Shown in pieces: positions 17,529-26,395 of a stretch of DNA of 64,000 nucleotides; within the stretch, counting starts at the first letter, position 1, and each line of letters opens with the position of its first letter. The position numbers and the translations under genes are program-made. The notes under the pieces are model-generated. The model saw only the letters and a list, made by a program, of their open reading frames with translations. It was not told the DNA's origin and ran no database searches. This DNA is from Allobosea sp. 47.2.35 (lineage in GTDB: Bacteria > Pseudomonadota > Alphaproteobacteria > Rhizobiales > Beijerinckiaceae). The stretch spans positions 150,835-214,834 of the forward strand of contig NZ_JANLGI010000008.1 in assembly GCF_024655635.1 (NCBI RefSeq), read 5' to 3'.

Positions 17529-18656
17529 GTGTCCACCACCATCAAAGAACCCGATGTCGCCGTGATCGGCGGCGGCGTGGTCGGCGGCGCCATCGCGCTC
17601 GGCCTCGCTCGCAACGGCGCCAAGGTCGCGATCCTCGACGAGGGCGACACCGCCTTCCGCGCCTCGCGCGGCAATTTCGCGCTGGTCTGGGTCCAGTCCA
17701 AGGGCTTCGGCATGCCCGACTACGCGCTCTGGTCGCGCCGCTCCGCCGATGCCTGGCATGAGCTTGCCGCTTCGCTGGCCGGCGAGACCGGGATCGACGT
17801 CGCCCATAGCCAGCCCGGCGGCTTCATGCTCTGCCTCTCGCAGGACGAGCTCGACAAGCGCGTCGACGCCATGCGCCGCCTCCATAACAGCCGGCCGCTC
17901 TTTGACTTTCCCTATGAGGTGCTCGACCACGCCGAGACCAAGCGGCGCCTGCCGGCCATCGGCAAGGACGTGGTCGGCTCGCTCTATTCCCCGCTCGACG
18001 GCCATGTGAATTCGCTGAAGCTGTTCCGGGCCTTGCGCGAGGCGACGGTGAGACGTGGCGTCGACTATCGCCCGAACAGCCCGGTCGAGAGCATCGTCCC
18101 GAAGGATGGCGGCTTCGCCATCACCGGCGCCTGGGGCGAAATGCGGGCCGGCAAGGTCGTGCTCTGCGCCGGGCTCGGTAATGCGCGTCTCGCCCCGATG
18201 GTCGGGCTCGACGCGCCGGTGAAGCCGAGCAAGGGCCAGATCATCGTCACCGAGAAGACCGAGCCCTTCCTGCACAATCCGATGGTCACGGTCCGCCAGA
18301 CCGACGAGGGTGGCGTGATGATCGGCGACAGCCAGGAGGATCGCGGCTTCGACACCGTCGTTGGCCAGCCGATCCTCTCGAGCATGGCGGAGCGTGCGGT
18401 GAAGATGTTCCCGCGCCTCGCCGGCCTCAACGTGGTCCGCACCTGGTCGGCCTTGCGCGTGATGAGCCCCGACGGCTTCCCGATCTACGACCAGTCCGAG
18501 ACCCATCCCGGCGCCTTCGTCGTCACCTGCCATTCCGGCGTGACGCTCGCCGCCAACCATGTCCTGACGCTCGCTCCCGCGATTCTCGCCGGCACCTTGC
18601 CGGAGAGCGTCGCGAGCTTCACCGCACGGAGGTTCCATGTTCCGGCCCATAGCTGA
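17529..18656 (+). CDS. FAD-dependent amine/amino-acid dehydrogenase subunit (DadA/HcnC-like)
   Basis: The protein has 375 residues, starting at GTG (17529); no in-frame ATG fits closer. The N-terminal dinucleotide-binding motif is VAVIGGGVVGGAIALGLARNG. A DAO-type fold follows, with a C-terminal FAD contact region (HSGVTLAANHVLTLAP). Together with the next two genes it matches the alpha-beta-gamma dehydrogenases: hydrogen cyanide synthase HcnABC, D-hydroxyproline dehydrogenase and octopine/nopaline oxidases. This is the catalytic flavin subunit that oxidises a C-N bond. The exact substrate cannot be read from sequence. Confidence 0.88.
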   Translation: MSTTIKEPDVAVIGGGVVGGAIALGLARNGAKVAILDEGDTAFRASRGNFALVWVQSKGFGMPDYALWSRRSADAWHELAASLAGETGIDVAHSQPGGFMLCLSQDELDKRVDAMRRLHNSRPLFDFPYEVLDHAETKRRLPAIGKDVVGSLYSPLDGHVNSLKLFRALREATVRRGVDYRPNSPVESIVPKDGGFAITGAWGEMRAGKVVLCAGLGNARLAPMVGLDAPVKPSKGQIIVTEKTEPFLHNPMVTVRQTDEGGVMIGDSQEDRGFDTVVGQPILSSMAERAVKMFPRLAGLNVVRTWSALRVMSPDGFPIYDQSETHPGAFVVTCHSGVTLAANHVLTLAPAILAGTLPESVASFTARRFHVPAHS

Positions 18657-18945
18657 TCTTGCCGCGAGCGGGGAGCTGAGCTTCACCTTCGACGGCCGCC
18701 CGATGACGGCGCGCGCGGGCGACACCGTCGCCGCCGCCCTGCTCGTCAACGGCATCACCGCCTGCCGCGAGACCCCGGTCTCCGACACGCCACGCGCGCC
18801 CTATTGCCTGATGGGCGTCTGCTTCGACTGTCTCGTCGTCATCGACGGCATCGGCAACCGGCAGGGCTGCCTCGTCCCTCTCGCGGAGGGCATGCGCATC
18901 GAGACCCAGCATGGGCGCCGCCATCTGACGGAGGTCGCGGAATGA
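18637..18945 (+). CDS. Small [2Fe-2S] ferredoxin-like dehydrogenase subunit (HcnA-like)
   Basis: The protein has 102 residues. Cys57, Cys62, Cys65 and Cys78 in YCLMGVCFDCLV..NRQGCL give the C-x4-C-x2-C-x12-C pattern of a plant-type [2Fe-2S] cluster. It passes electrons within the three-subunit dehydrogenase. It overlaps the flavin subunit gene by 20 nt and the next by 4 nt, so subunits are made in a fixed ratio. Confidence 0.92.
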   Translation: MFRPIADLAASGELSFTFDGRPMTARAGDTVAAALLVNGITACRETPVSDTPRAPYCLMGVCFDCLVVIDGIGNRQGCLVPLAEGMRIETQHGRRHLTEVAE

Positions 18946-20396
18946 TTCCGGTCGCCAGCATCGAACAGCTCGCCGAGAGCTATGACCTCCTCGTCGTTGG
19001 CGCAGGCCCGGCCGGCCTCTCGGCAGCCGCCCGCGCAGCCGAGCTCGGTCTCTCCGTCCTGCTCGCCGACGAGAACCCGGCGCCGGGCGGCCAGATCTAC
19101 CGTGCGGTCACCACGACACCGGTGAAGAACCGCGCGATCCTAGGCGATGACTACTGGCGTGGCACCGACATCGTCGCCCGCTTCGAGCGCTCGGAGGCGG
19201 CCTATGCCCCGCGTTGCACCGTCTGGTCGATCGGCCCGGACGAGGCCGCGCCCGGAACCTTCGAGCTCGGCCTCTCGCTTGACGGCAAGGCCCGCATCAT
19301 CGGCGCCCGGCAGGTGATCCTCGCGACCGGCGCGCAGGAGCGGCCCTTCCCAATCCCCGGCTGGACCCTGCCCGGCGTGATGACGGCGGGCGCCGCCCAG
19401 ATCGCCCTCAAGTCCGCCGGCGCGATCCCATCGGGGCGCACCGTCATCGCCGGCTGCGGCCCACTGCTCTACCTGCTGGCGGGGCAGCTCGCGGCCGCCG
19501 GCTGCCAGATCGCCGCCGTGCTCGACACGACACCCTCCACCAATTGGTCGAAGGCGCTCGCCGCCGTCCCGGATTTCCTGCGCTCGCCCTATCTCGCCAA
19601 GGGCCTCAAGCTTATGGCAGCGGCACGGCGCAAGCTGCGCTTCGTCTCCGGCGTGACCAGCCTGACGGCAACCGGCAATGGAAAGCTCGCTTCCGTGCAG
19701 TTCGAGCAGGGCGGCCGCACCGGCACCATCGCTTGCGACACGCTGCTGCTGCATCAGGGTGTGATACCCAGCGTCAATTTTTCCAACGCAGCCGGCTGCG
19801 CCCATGATTTCGATGTCGAGCAGCACGCCTGGCTGCCGCGCGTCGATGTCTGGTTCGCCTCGACCGTGCCCGGCATCGCCATCGCCGGTGACGGCGCCGG
19901 TATCGGCGGCGCGGAAAGCGCGGCCCTGCGCGGCGAGATCGCGGCCTTCGGCGCCGCGTCGCGGCTCGGCAAGCTCAGCGAGGCCGAGCGCGACCGGCAG
20001 GCCGTGCCAGTTCGCGCCGAACTGGACAAGAAGCTGCGTGGGCGACGTTTCCTCGACCTGCTCTACAAGCCGGCGCCGCAATTCCTGGCCCCCCCCAAGG
20101 ACGAAACGATCGTCTGCCGCTGCGAGGAGGTCACGGCCGGTCAGGTCCGTGATGCCGCCAAGCGCCTCGGCGTCACCGGCCCCAACCAGATGAAGGCCTT
20201 CCTGCGCTGCGGCATGGGCCCCTGCCAGGGCCGCCTCTGCGGCCCGACCGTGGTCGAGTTGATCGCCGAGACGCGCGGCACGACTCCGGCCGAGACCGGC
20301 TACTACCGCCTGCGCCCGCCGATCAAGCCGGTGACGCTGGCCGAGTTGGCCGCTCTGCCGCAAACCGACGCCTCGGTGAAGGCGGTCGTGCGGTGA
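18942..20396 (+). CDS. NAD(P)/FAD-binding dehydrogenase subunit with BFD-type [2Fe-2S] domain (HcnB-like)
   Basis: The protein has 484 residues from the ATG at 18942. A pyridine-nucleotide-disulfide-type fold begins LLVVGAGPAGLSAA, with a second glycine-rich segment near TVIAGCGPLLYLLAG. The C-terminal ~100 residues carry Cys392, Cys394, Cys423 and Cys428 (CRCEEVTAG...CGMGPC), a bacterioferritin-associated-ferredoxin-like [2Fe-2S] site. This is the beta/electron-transfer subunit of the heterotrimeric dehydrogenase. It overlaps both neighbours by 4 nt. Confidence 0.9.
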   Translation: MIPVASIEQLAESYDLLVVGAGPAGLSAAARAAELGLSVLLADENPAPGGQIYRAVTTTPVKNRAILGDDYWRGTDIVARFERSEAAYAPRCTVWSIGPDEAAPGTFELGLSLDGKARIIGARQVILATGAQERPFPIPGWTLPGVMTAGAAQIALKSAGAIPSGRTVIAGCGPLLYLLAGQLAAAGCQIAAVLDTTPSTNWSKALAAVPDFLRSPYLAKGLKLMAAARRKLRFVSGVTSLTATGNGKLASVQFEQGGRTGTIACDTLLLHQGVIPSVNFSNAAGCAHDFDVEQHAWLPRVDVWFASTVPGIAIAGDGAGIGGAESAALRGEIAAFGAASRLGKLSEAERDRQAVPVRAELDKKLRGRRFLDLLYKPAPQFLAPPKDETIVCRCEEVTAGQVRDAAKRLGVTGPNQMKAFLRCGMGPCQGRLCGPTVVELIAETRGTTPAETGYYRLRPPIKPVTLAELAALPQTDASVKAVVR

Positions 20397-21520
20397 GCCC
20401 ATCCGGCAATAGTGCCGATGTCATCGTCATCGGCGGCGGCATCCATGGCTGCTCCACCGCGCTGCATTGCGCGATGCGCGGGCTCTCGGTCATCCTGATC
20501 GAGAAAGACCATGCCGGCCGCCATGCCTCAGGCGTCAATGCCGGCGGCGTGCGCCAACTCGCGCGCCATGTCGCGGAAATCCCGCTCTCCAACGCCTCGA
20601 TGGCGCTCTGGCACGATATCGCCGAGCTGGTCGACGACGATTGCGGCTTCACCAGCGACGGGCAGGTGCTGGTCGCCGAGGACGAGGCCGATCTCGAAGG
20701 CTGCCGCGCCCGCGTCGCCGACCTGACTTTGCGCGGCTTCCACCATGAGGAGCTGATCGACGCCAAGGAATTACGCTCGATCGTCCCCGCCGTCTCCGAG
20801 AGTTGTCCCGGCGGCGTGATCTCGCGCCGCGACGGCGCCGCGATTCCCTTGCGGGCGACGCAGGCCTTCAAGCGCAAGGCCGAGAGCCTCGGCGCCATCA
20901 TCCGCGAGGGCGTGCGCGTCACCAAGGTCGAGAAGGACGGGTCGAACTGGCGCGTCGTCACCGATGCAGGCGACTTCCTAGCACCCCGCATCGTCAATGC
21001 CGCCGGCGCCTGGGCTGACCGGATCGCGAGCGATCTCGGCGAGGCGGTGCCGCTCTCGGTCATCGCGCCGATGCTGATGATCACGGCGCCATTGCCGGCC
21101 TTCATCAAGCCCGTGGTGATCCTGCGTGGGCGAAAACTCTCCTTCAAGCAGTTCGACAACGGCACGGTGCTGATCGGCGGCGGCCATCTCGGGACGCCCT
21201 TGCGCGACGAGAACGTCACTTTGCTCGACTGGAAGAAGCTCGCAATCAGCGCCGGCACGGTCTGGGACCTCTTCCCGATCATGCGCGGCGCGCCCGTCGT
21301 GCGGGCCTGGGCCGGCATCGAGGCGCGCATGCCGGACGACCTGCCCGTCTTCGGAAAGAGCGCCAGGCATGAGGGCGTCTACCACCAGTTCGGCTTCTCG
21401 GCCCATGGCTTCCAGCTCGGCCCCGGCGCCGGCGCCGTGATGGCCGAGATCATCGCGACCGGCCGCTCGAACGTGCCGATCGACGGCCTCGACATCGCCC
21501 GCTTCACCAATACGCACTGA
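20393..21520 (+). CDS. Second DadA-like FAD-dependent oxidoreductase
   Basis: The protein has 375 residues and starts at GTG (20393) within the previous stop. The FAD motif is VIVIGGGIHGCSTALHCAMRG; the C-terminal half has AWAGIEARMPDDLPVFG and GFSAHGFQLGPGAG. It is homologous in fold to the catalytic subunit at 17529 but belongs to a different branch (sarcosine/glycine oxidase-like). Two different C-N oxidases in one operon suggest two successive oxidation steps or two related substrates. Confidence 0.88.
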   Translation: MSPSGNSADVIVIGGGIHGCSTALHCAMRGLSVILIEKDHAGRHASGVNAGGVRQLARHVAEIPLSNASMALWHDIAELVDDDCGFTSDGQVLVAEDEADLEGCRARVADLTLRGFHHEELIDAKELRSIVPAVSESCPGGVISRRDGAAIPLRATQAFKRKAESLGAIIREGVRVTKVEKDGSNWRVVTDAGDFLAPRIVNAAGAWADRIASDLGEAVPLSVIAPMLMITAPLPAFIKPVVILRGRKLSFKQFDNGTVLIGGGHLGTPLRDENVTLLDWKKLAISAGTVWDLFPIMRGAPVVRAWAGIEARMPDDLPVFGKSARHEGVYHQFGFSAHGFQLGPGAGAVMAEIIATGRSNVPIDGLDIARFTNTH

Positions 21521-21539
21521 ATTTCAAAGGAGAAGACCC

Positions 21540-21884
21540 ATGGCCATCAAGCGTTCCATCCGCACGCCGATCCAGAACCGCATCGTCGAGACCGGCAATC
21601 TCGTCTTCGTCGGCGGCGTCATCGCCGACGACACCACGCAGTCGATGGGTCCGCAGACCCAGAACATACTCGGCAAGATCGAGGGCTATCTCGGCGAGGT
21701 CGGGCTCGACCGCAAGGCGATCGTCGCCGCGCAGATCTTCGTCACCGATCTCTCCCAGAAGAAGGAGATGGACGCGGCCTGGACCGGTTTCTTCGGCGAG
21801 GACATGCCGACCCGCGCGACCGTCGGCGTCGCCGATCTCGGCGGCGGCGCGATCATCGAGATCGTGGTCACCGCCTCGCGCTGA
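21540..21884 (+). CDS. RidA-family (YjgF/UK114) enamine/imine deaminase
   Basis: The protein has 114 residues, with AAAGGAG before the ATG. The fold signature is visible in NLVFVGGVIADD, QNILGKIEGYLGEVG, QIFVTDL and PTRATVGVADLGG. The Arg in TRATV is the conserved carboxylate-binding residue. Known family members hydrolyse 2-aminoacrylate and other imines, the products of amino-acid oxidases. That fits the last gene of an oxidase operon. Confidence 0.92.
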   Translation: MAIKRSIRTPIQNRIVETGNLVFVGGVIADDTTQSMGPQTQNILGKIEGYLGEVGLDRKAIVAAQIFVTDLSQKKEMDAAWTGFFGEDMPTRATVGVADLGGGAIIEIVVTASR

Positions 21885-21908
21885 GCGGCGTCCCAGGCCG
21901 AGCGACGG

Positions 21909-23150
21909 TCAGTCTGAAACCGAAGCGGAGACTTCCGGAAGCAGGCTGACCCGGTCGAGCTTCGGCGTCATCGTGTCGAGCAGGGGCAGCGCCGCCGCAC
22001 CGAGCGCTGCCGTCAATCGCCCGGTCCCGCCGCGCTGGACGCGCGGGATCGTCCGCCCCGGCCGGTTCGCCACCGAGATCGGCAGAGGCGACATCGCCGC
22101 GATCAGCGCATCGATCACCGTATCCGGCATCTCACCGCCGAGGATGACCGTCTCCGGATCGAACAGGTTCTCCAGCATTGTCACGACCGGCGCCAATAGC
22201 CCGGCCGCCTCCGCGATCCAGCCGGACAGGGCGAGATGCCCTTGCGCATGCAGGCGCGCCACCTCCTCCGGCCCCACACCGACGATCCCGGCCTCGCGCA
22301 AAGTCTCCGCCAGCGCATGGAAGGAGGCGTAGCGTTCGAGGCAGCCATGCCCGCCGCAGGCGCAGGCGCGTCCGTCGCGCACCACGGGAATATGACCGAT
22401 CTCGCCGGCATTGCCGAAGGCGCCGCGATAGGGCTGGCCTGCGACGATGACGCCGAGGCCCAGGCCCGCGCCGAAATAGATCTGGCAGAAATGGCGCAGG
22501 TTGCGGCCGAGCCCATGGAGATGCTCGCCCACCGCCGCTGCATTGGCATCGTTCTCGATCACCACCGGCGTATTCAGGGCGTCCTGCAGGAGCTGCGCGG
22601 CATCCTGCCCGGCCCAGCCCGGCAAGGGCGAGGTGCCGACCGAGTTCATGCCCTCGATTTCGAAGGGACCGGGCATCACCACACCGCAACCGAGCAAGCG
22701 CTCAAGCAGGCCGGCCTCGCGCCTGACCGCGGCCAGCTCCGCCGCGGCCGTCTTCTGCACACCCGCGACGGTCGTATCCGCGAGAGGCGCGATGCGCTGC
22801 GCCCTGATCCGGCCTGCAAGGTCGACGAGGACGGTCGTGACGTGATCCGCCGCGATCTCCATCCCCGCGGTCATCCCACCTTCGGGGTTGACAGCGAATT
22901 CGACCGGCGGCTGGCCGCGCGCCGTCCGGCGCCGGCCGAGCTCGGTGAGGAACCCCTCCTCGACCAACTCGGCGACGATGTTGGAGACCGCCTGCGCCGT
23001 GAGCCTCGTCAGCACCGCGATATCGGACCGGCCGAGCTGCCCGTGCTGGCGCACGGTTTCGAGCACCACCCGGCGGTTATGGCTGCGCGTCCGCTCGGGA
23101 TTGGTGCCGACGGCGACGCTGCGTGAGGGAGGGACGGGACGGTTCGGCAT
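21909..23150 (-). CDS. ROK-family transcriptional repressor
   Basis: The protein has 413 residues. An N-terminal winged helix (RSDIAVLTRLTAQAVSNIVAELVEEGFL) is followed by a ROK sugar-binding domain with ENDANAAA and the zinc motif CACGGHGCLERYAS. Family members NagC, Mlc and XylR repress sugar operons and release DNA on binding a sugar or sugar phosphate. It is divergent from the ABC/lyase/kinase operon at 23316 with a perfect inverted repeat between them, so it is almost certainly its local regulator. Confidence 0.92.
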   Translation of the reverse strand: MPNRPVPPSRSVAVGTNPERTRSHNRRVVLETVRQHGQLGRSDIAVLTRLTAQAVSNIVAELVEEGFLTELGRRRTARGQPPVEFAVNPEGGMTAGMEIAADHVTTVLVDLAGRIRAQRIAPLADTTVAGVQKTAAAELAAVRREAGLLERLLGCGVVMPGPFEIEGMNSVGTSPLPGWAGQDAAQLLQDALNTPVVIENDANAAAVGEHLHGLGRNLRHFCQIYFGAGLGLGVIVAGQPYRGAFGNAGEIGHIPVVRDGRACACGGHGCLERYASFHALAETLREAGIVGVGPEEVARLHAQGHLALSGWIAEAAGLLAPVVTMLENLFDPETVILGGEMPDTVIDALIAAMSPLPISVANRPGRTIPRVQRGGTGRLTAALGAAALPLLDTMTPKLDRVSLLPEVSASVSD

Positions 23151-23188
23151 AGGCGGTCGCGCTGGATCGGGTGGACAGCCTGCTCCGG

Positions 23189-23217
23189 CAATTAATCCAA
23201 CTCAAGTGAATTAATTG
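23189..23217. promoter_or_regulatory. Perfect inverted repeat, ROK operator candidate
   Basis: CAATTAAT (23189-23196) and ATTAATTG (23210-23217) are perfect inverted 8-mers separated by 13 nt. They lie in the 165-nt gap between the divergent ROK gene and the binding-protein gene. The AT-rich core contrasts with the GC-rich surroundings. Position allows control of both promoters. Confidence 0.65.
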
Positions 23218-23315
23218 ATTGACAGTCGCGGGCCGCCGAGACGACGATGTCTGCGAGCCTCCCGAATGCCGTCCGCCGGCAGGGGCGGGGGACGCTGAAA
23301 TCAGGGGAGAGGGTC

Positions 23316-24575
23316 ATGCGCGGCTTACGCGGGATGCTGTTGGGTCTGATGGTCTCGGTCGGCGCGGTCGCCGGCGCCAAGGCGCAGACCGTCGAGATCG
23401 AATACTGGCAGTATGTCTTCGACGCGCGCGTCAAGGCGATGACCGAGCTGATCAAGCGCTTCGAGGCCGCGAACCCGAATATCAAGGTCAAGCAGACGAC
23501 CTTCCCCTATGCCGACTATCAGACCAAGATCGCCGCGGCGATGCCGGCCGGCCAGGGCCCGGATGTCGTGCAGCTCTTCTATGGCTGGCTCGACAATTTC
23601 GTCGGCGCCAAGTTCATCCAGCCGCTGCCGCGCGACGCCTTCCCGCCCGCGATGATCGAGAAGGAATTCTATCCGATCGTCTCGGCGATGAAGCGCGACG
23701 GCGAGTATTACGCGCTGCCGACGGCCGTGCGCTCGCTCGCGCTGTTCTACAACAAGAAGCTGTTCCAGGAGGCCGGGCTCGACCCGAACACGCCGCCGAA
23801 GACCGTCGACGAACTGCTCGACATGGCCAAGAAGACGACCAAGCGCGACGGCGCCGGTAACATGCTTTCGGCCGGCATCACGCTCGACTTCCCCGGCCAG
23901 GACTACCATTGGTGGCGCGAGACGCTGCTGCGCCAGAACGGCGGCGCGCCTTATAGCGACGACAACCGCAAGGTGACCTATGACAGCGAGGCCGGCGCCA
24001 AGTCGCTGAACTGGTATGCCGATCTCCAGCGCACCCACAAGGTCGGCCAGGTCGGCTTCATGGACGAGGGCCAGGCTGCCTTCCGCGCCGGCCGCGCCGC
24101 GATGACCATCGACGGCTCCTTCCGCCTCGGCGCCTTCGGTGGCATCAAGGCCTTCGAATGGGGCGTCGCCGAACTGCCCGCCTCGGCCGACGGCAAGAAG
24201 GCGAATTTCGCCAGCTACTGGGTCAACGCCATCACCACCAAGCCGACCGGCCCGAAGCTGGAAGCGGCCAAGAAGTTCCTCGCCTTCGTCACCACGCCCG
24301 AGGCGATGCAGCTCTGGCTCGAGACCGTCGGCGAGTTGCCGGCGCGCAAGGCCGCGGCCGAGACCGAGAAGAACCTCAACCACCCGGTCTACGGGCCGTT
24401 CCTCAAGGCATTGAACTACTCGCACGCCACGGTCTTCGTCGACGAGCTAGCCCAGCGCCAGGTCGCGCTCGACATGATCAACCGCGTGCTGCTGCAGAAC
24501 CAGGACGCCAAGGCCGCACTCGCCGAGGCCGCCAAGGCCGAGCAGGCCATCCTCGACCGCTTCTACAAGAAGTGA
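23316..24575 (+). CDS. Sugar ABC transporter substrate-binding protein (family 1)
   Basis: The protein has 419 residues from the ATG at 23316 (GGGGAGAGGG upstream). The Sec signal ends near GAKAQ. The mature part is a MalE/UgpB-type fold: QYVFDARVKAMTELIKRFE, GPDVVQLFYGW, LALFYNKKLFQEAGLDPN, AAMTIDGSFR, FVTTPEAMQLWLE. These proteins bind mono- or oligosaccharides or polyols. Its ligand should be the substrate of the lyase/kinase/SIS enzymes downstream. Confidence 0.92.
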   Translation: MRGLRGMLLGLMVSVGAVAGAKAQTVEIEYWQYVFDARVKAMTELIKRFEAANPNIKVKQTTFPYADYQTKIAAAMPAGQGPDVVQLFYGWLDNFVGAKFIQPLPRDAFPPAMIEKEFYPIVSAMKRDGEYYALPTAVRSLALFYNKKLFQEAGLDPNTPPKTVDELLDMAKKTTKRDGAGNMLSAGITLDFPGQDYHWWRETLLRQNGGAPYSDDNRKVTYDSEAGAKSLNWYADLQRTHKVGQVGFMDEGQAAFRAGRAAMTIDGSFRLGAFGGIKAFEWGVAELPASADGKKANFASYWVNAITTKPTGPKLEAAKKFLAFVTTPEAMQLWLETVGELPARKAAAETEKNLNHPVYGPFLKALNYSHATVFVDELAQRQVALDMINRVLLQNQDAKAALAEAAKAEQAILDRFYKK

Positions 24576-24606
24576 TGCGGACCGGGCGCCGGATCGGATT
24601 GTCGCG

Positions 24607-25548
24607 ATGAACGCCTCTTCGTCTCGTGTCGATGCGCGATCCGGCGCCCGTCTCTCATCGGGCCTCGGCATGCGCCAGAAGCAGGTCCTCTGGGCCTGGT
24701 CCTTCCTGGCCGTGCCGGTGCTGTTCTATGCGGTGGTGCGCTTCTATCCGACGCTGGAAGCATTCTGGATCGCCACCACCAACTGGAACCTGCTGACCAA
24801 GCCCTCCTTCATCGGGCTGGCCAATTTCAAGCGCCTGATGGCCGATCCGGTGTTCTGGCAGGTCTTCCGCAACACCGCGCTCTACCTGCTGCTGGGCACG
24901 CCGATCAGCCTGCTGCTCGCCTTCACCATCGCCTATCATCTCGACCGCGTGCGCTTCCTGCACGGCTTCATCCGGGCTTTGTACTTCCTGCCCTTCCTGA
25001 CGACCGCGGCGGCGATGGCCTGGGTCTGGCGCTGGTTCTACCAGCCGGTCCCGATCGGCCTGTTCAACAACCTGCTCGCCGGCATCGGCATCGCCCAGCA
25101 ACCCTTCCTGCGCTCGACGACGCAATCGCTGCCGGCCGTGCTGGCGCCCGCGATCTGGGCCGGCCTCGGCTTCCAGGTCGTGATCTTCATGGCCGGCCTG
25201 CGCGCGATCCCGACAACCTATTACGAGGCCGCCCGCATCGACGGCGTCTCGAACGGAACGATCCTGCGGCGGATCACCCTGCCGCTGCTCAAGCCGACGA
25301 TCGTCTTCCTCGTCGTCTTCTCCTCGATCGGGTTCCTGCGGATATTCGATCAGGTCTACAACATGACCAGCCAGACGAGCAGCGATCCCGGCGGGCCGCT
25401 GAATGCCACCAAGCCGCTCGTGCTGATGATCTACCAGACGGCCTTCTCCTCCTTCGACATGGGCTATGCCGCGGCCCAGACCGTCGTGCTCTTCCTCGTG
25501 CTGCTCGTGGTCTCGCTGCTGCAGCTCAGGCTGCTGAGGGATCGCTGA
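24607..25548 (+). CDS. Sugar ABC transporter permease (MalF/UgpA-like)
   Basis: The protein has 313 residues with a ~30-residue cytoplasmic leader and six hydrophobic segments. The EAA loop reads EAARIDGVSNGTILRRITLPLL, followed by PTIVFLVVFSSIGFLRIFDQVYNMT. It begins 31 nt after the binding-protein stop and overlaps the next permease by 1 nt. It forms half of the channel. Confidence 0.92.
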   Translation: MNASSSRVDARSGARLSSGLGMRQKQVLWAWSFLAVPVLFYAVVRFYPTLEAFWIATTNWNLLTKPSFIGLANFKRLMADPVFWQVFRNTALYLLLGTPISLLLAFTIAYHLDRVRFLHGFIRALYFLPFLTTAAAMAWVWRWFYQPVPIGLFNNLLAGIGIAQQPFLRSTTQSLPAVLAPAIWAGLGFQVVIFMAGLRAIPTTYYEAARIDGVSNGTILRRITLPLLKPTIVFLVVFSSIGFLRIFDQVYNMTSQTSSDPGGPLNATKPLVLMIYQTAFSSFDMGYAAAQTVVLFLVLLVVSLLQLRLLRDR

Positions 25549-26390
25549 TGAGCGCCGCCGCCTCCCCCATGGCCCTGCGCATCGAGCCCGGCCGCATCCT
25601 CGCCTGGCTGCTGCTCTTCGGTGGCGGCCTGCTGATGGTGACGCCGCTCGCCTTCATGTTCGCGACCTCGCTGAAGGATTCCTCCGAGATCTACGATCTC
25701 GCCTTCTTCCCGGCCCATCCGACGCTCCAAAACTATGTCACCGTGCTTTCGGACGGCCGCTTCCTGCGCTGGTTCGCCAATTCCTTCGGCATCGCGGTCG
25801 CGGTCACGCTCTCGAACGTCTTCTTCGACAGCCTCGTCGGCTACACCCTCGCGAAGTTCCAGTTCCGCGGCCGCTATCTCGTCTTCATCGCCATCCTCTC
25901 GACGCTGATGATCCCGACCGAGATGCTGGTCATCCCCTGGTACGTCATGGCCAAGAACTTCGGCTGGCTCGACAGCTACTGGGGCATCATGTTCCCGGGC
26001 ATGATGACGGCCTTCGGCACCTTCCTGATGAAGCAGTTCTTCGAGACCGTGCCGAACGACTTCCTCGAAGCCGCGCGCATCGACGGGCTCAACGAATTCG
26101 CGATTTTCTGGCGCATCGCCATGCCGCTGGTGACGCCCGCCCTCTCGGCGCTGGCGATCTTCACCTTCCTCAGCAACTGGACCGCCTTCATCTGGCCGCT
26201 GATCGTGACGACCTCCAAGGAACTCTACACCTTGCCGGTCGGCCTCACGAGCTTCGCGGTGGAATCGCAGGTGCAGTGGGAATTGATCATGACGGGCGCC
26301 GCGCTCGCCACCCTGCCGACGCTGACCGTCTTCCTGCTGCTCCAGCGCTATATCGTGCGCGGCGTGGTCCTCGCCGGTCTCAAGGGCTGA
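25548..26390 (+). CDS. Sugar ABC transporter permease (MalG/UgpE-like)
   Basis: The protein has 280 residues with six hydrophobic segments. Its EAA loop reads EAARIDGLNEFAIFWRIAMPL, and the C-terminus ends RYIVRGVVLAGLKG, the very conserved end of MalG-type permeases. It is co-translated with the preceding permease. The lyase gene follows after 5 nt. Confidence 0.93.
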   Translation: MSAAASPMALRIEPGRILAWLLLFGGGLLMVTPLAFMFATSLKDSSEIYDLAFFPAHPTLQNYVTVLSDGRFLRWFANSFGIAVAVTLSNVFFDSLVGYTLAKFQFRGRYLVFIAILSTLMIPTEMLVIPWYVMAKNFGWLDSYWGIMFPGMMTAFGTFLMKQFFETVPNDFLEAARIDGLNEFAIFWRIAMPLVTPALSALAIFTFLSNWTAFIWPLIVTTSKELYTLPVGLTSFAVESQVQWELIMTGAALATLPTLTVFLLLQRYIVRGVVLAGLKG

Positions 26391-26395
26391 TTGCC

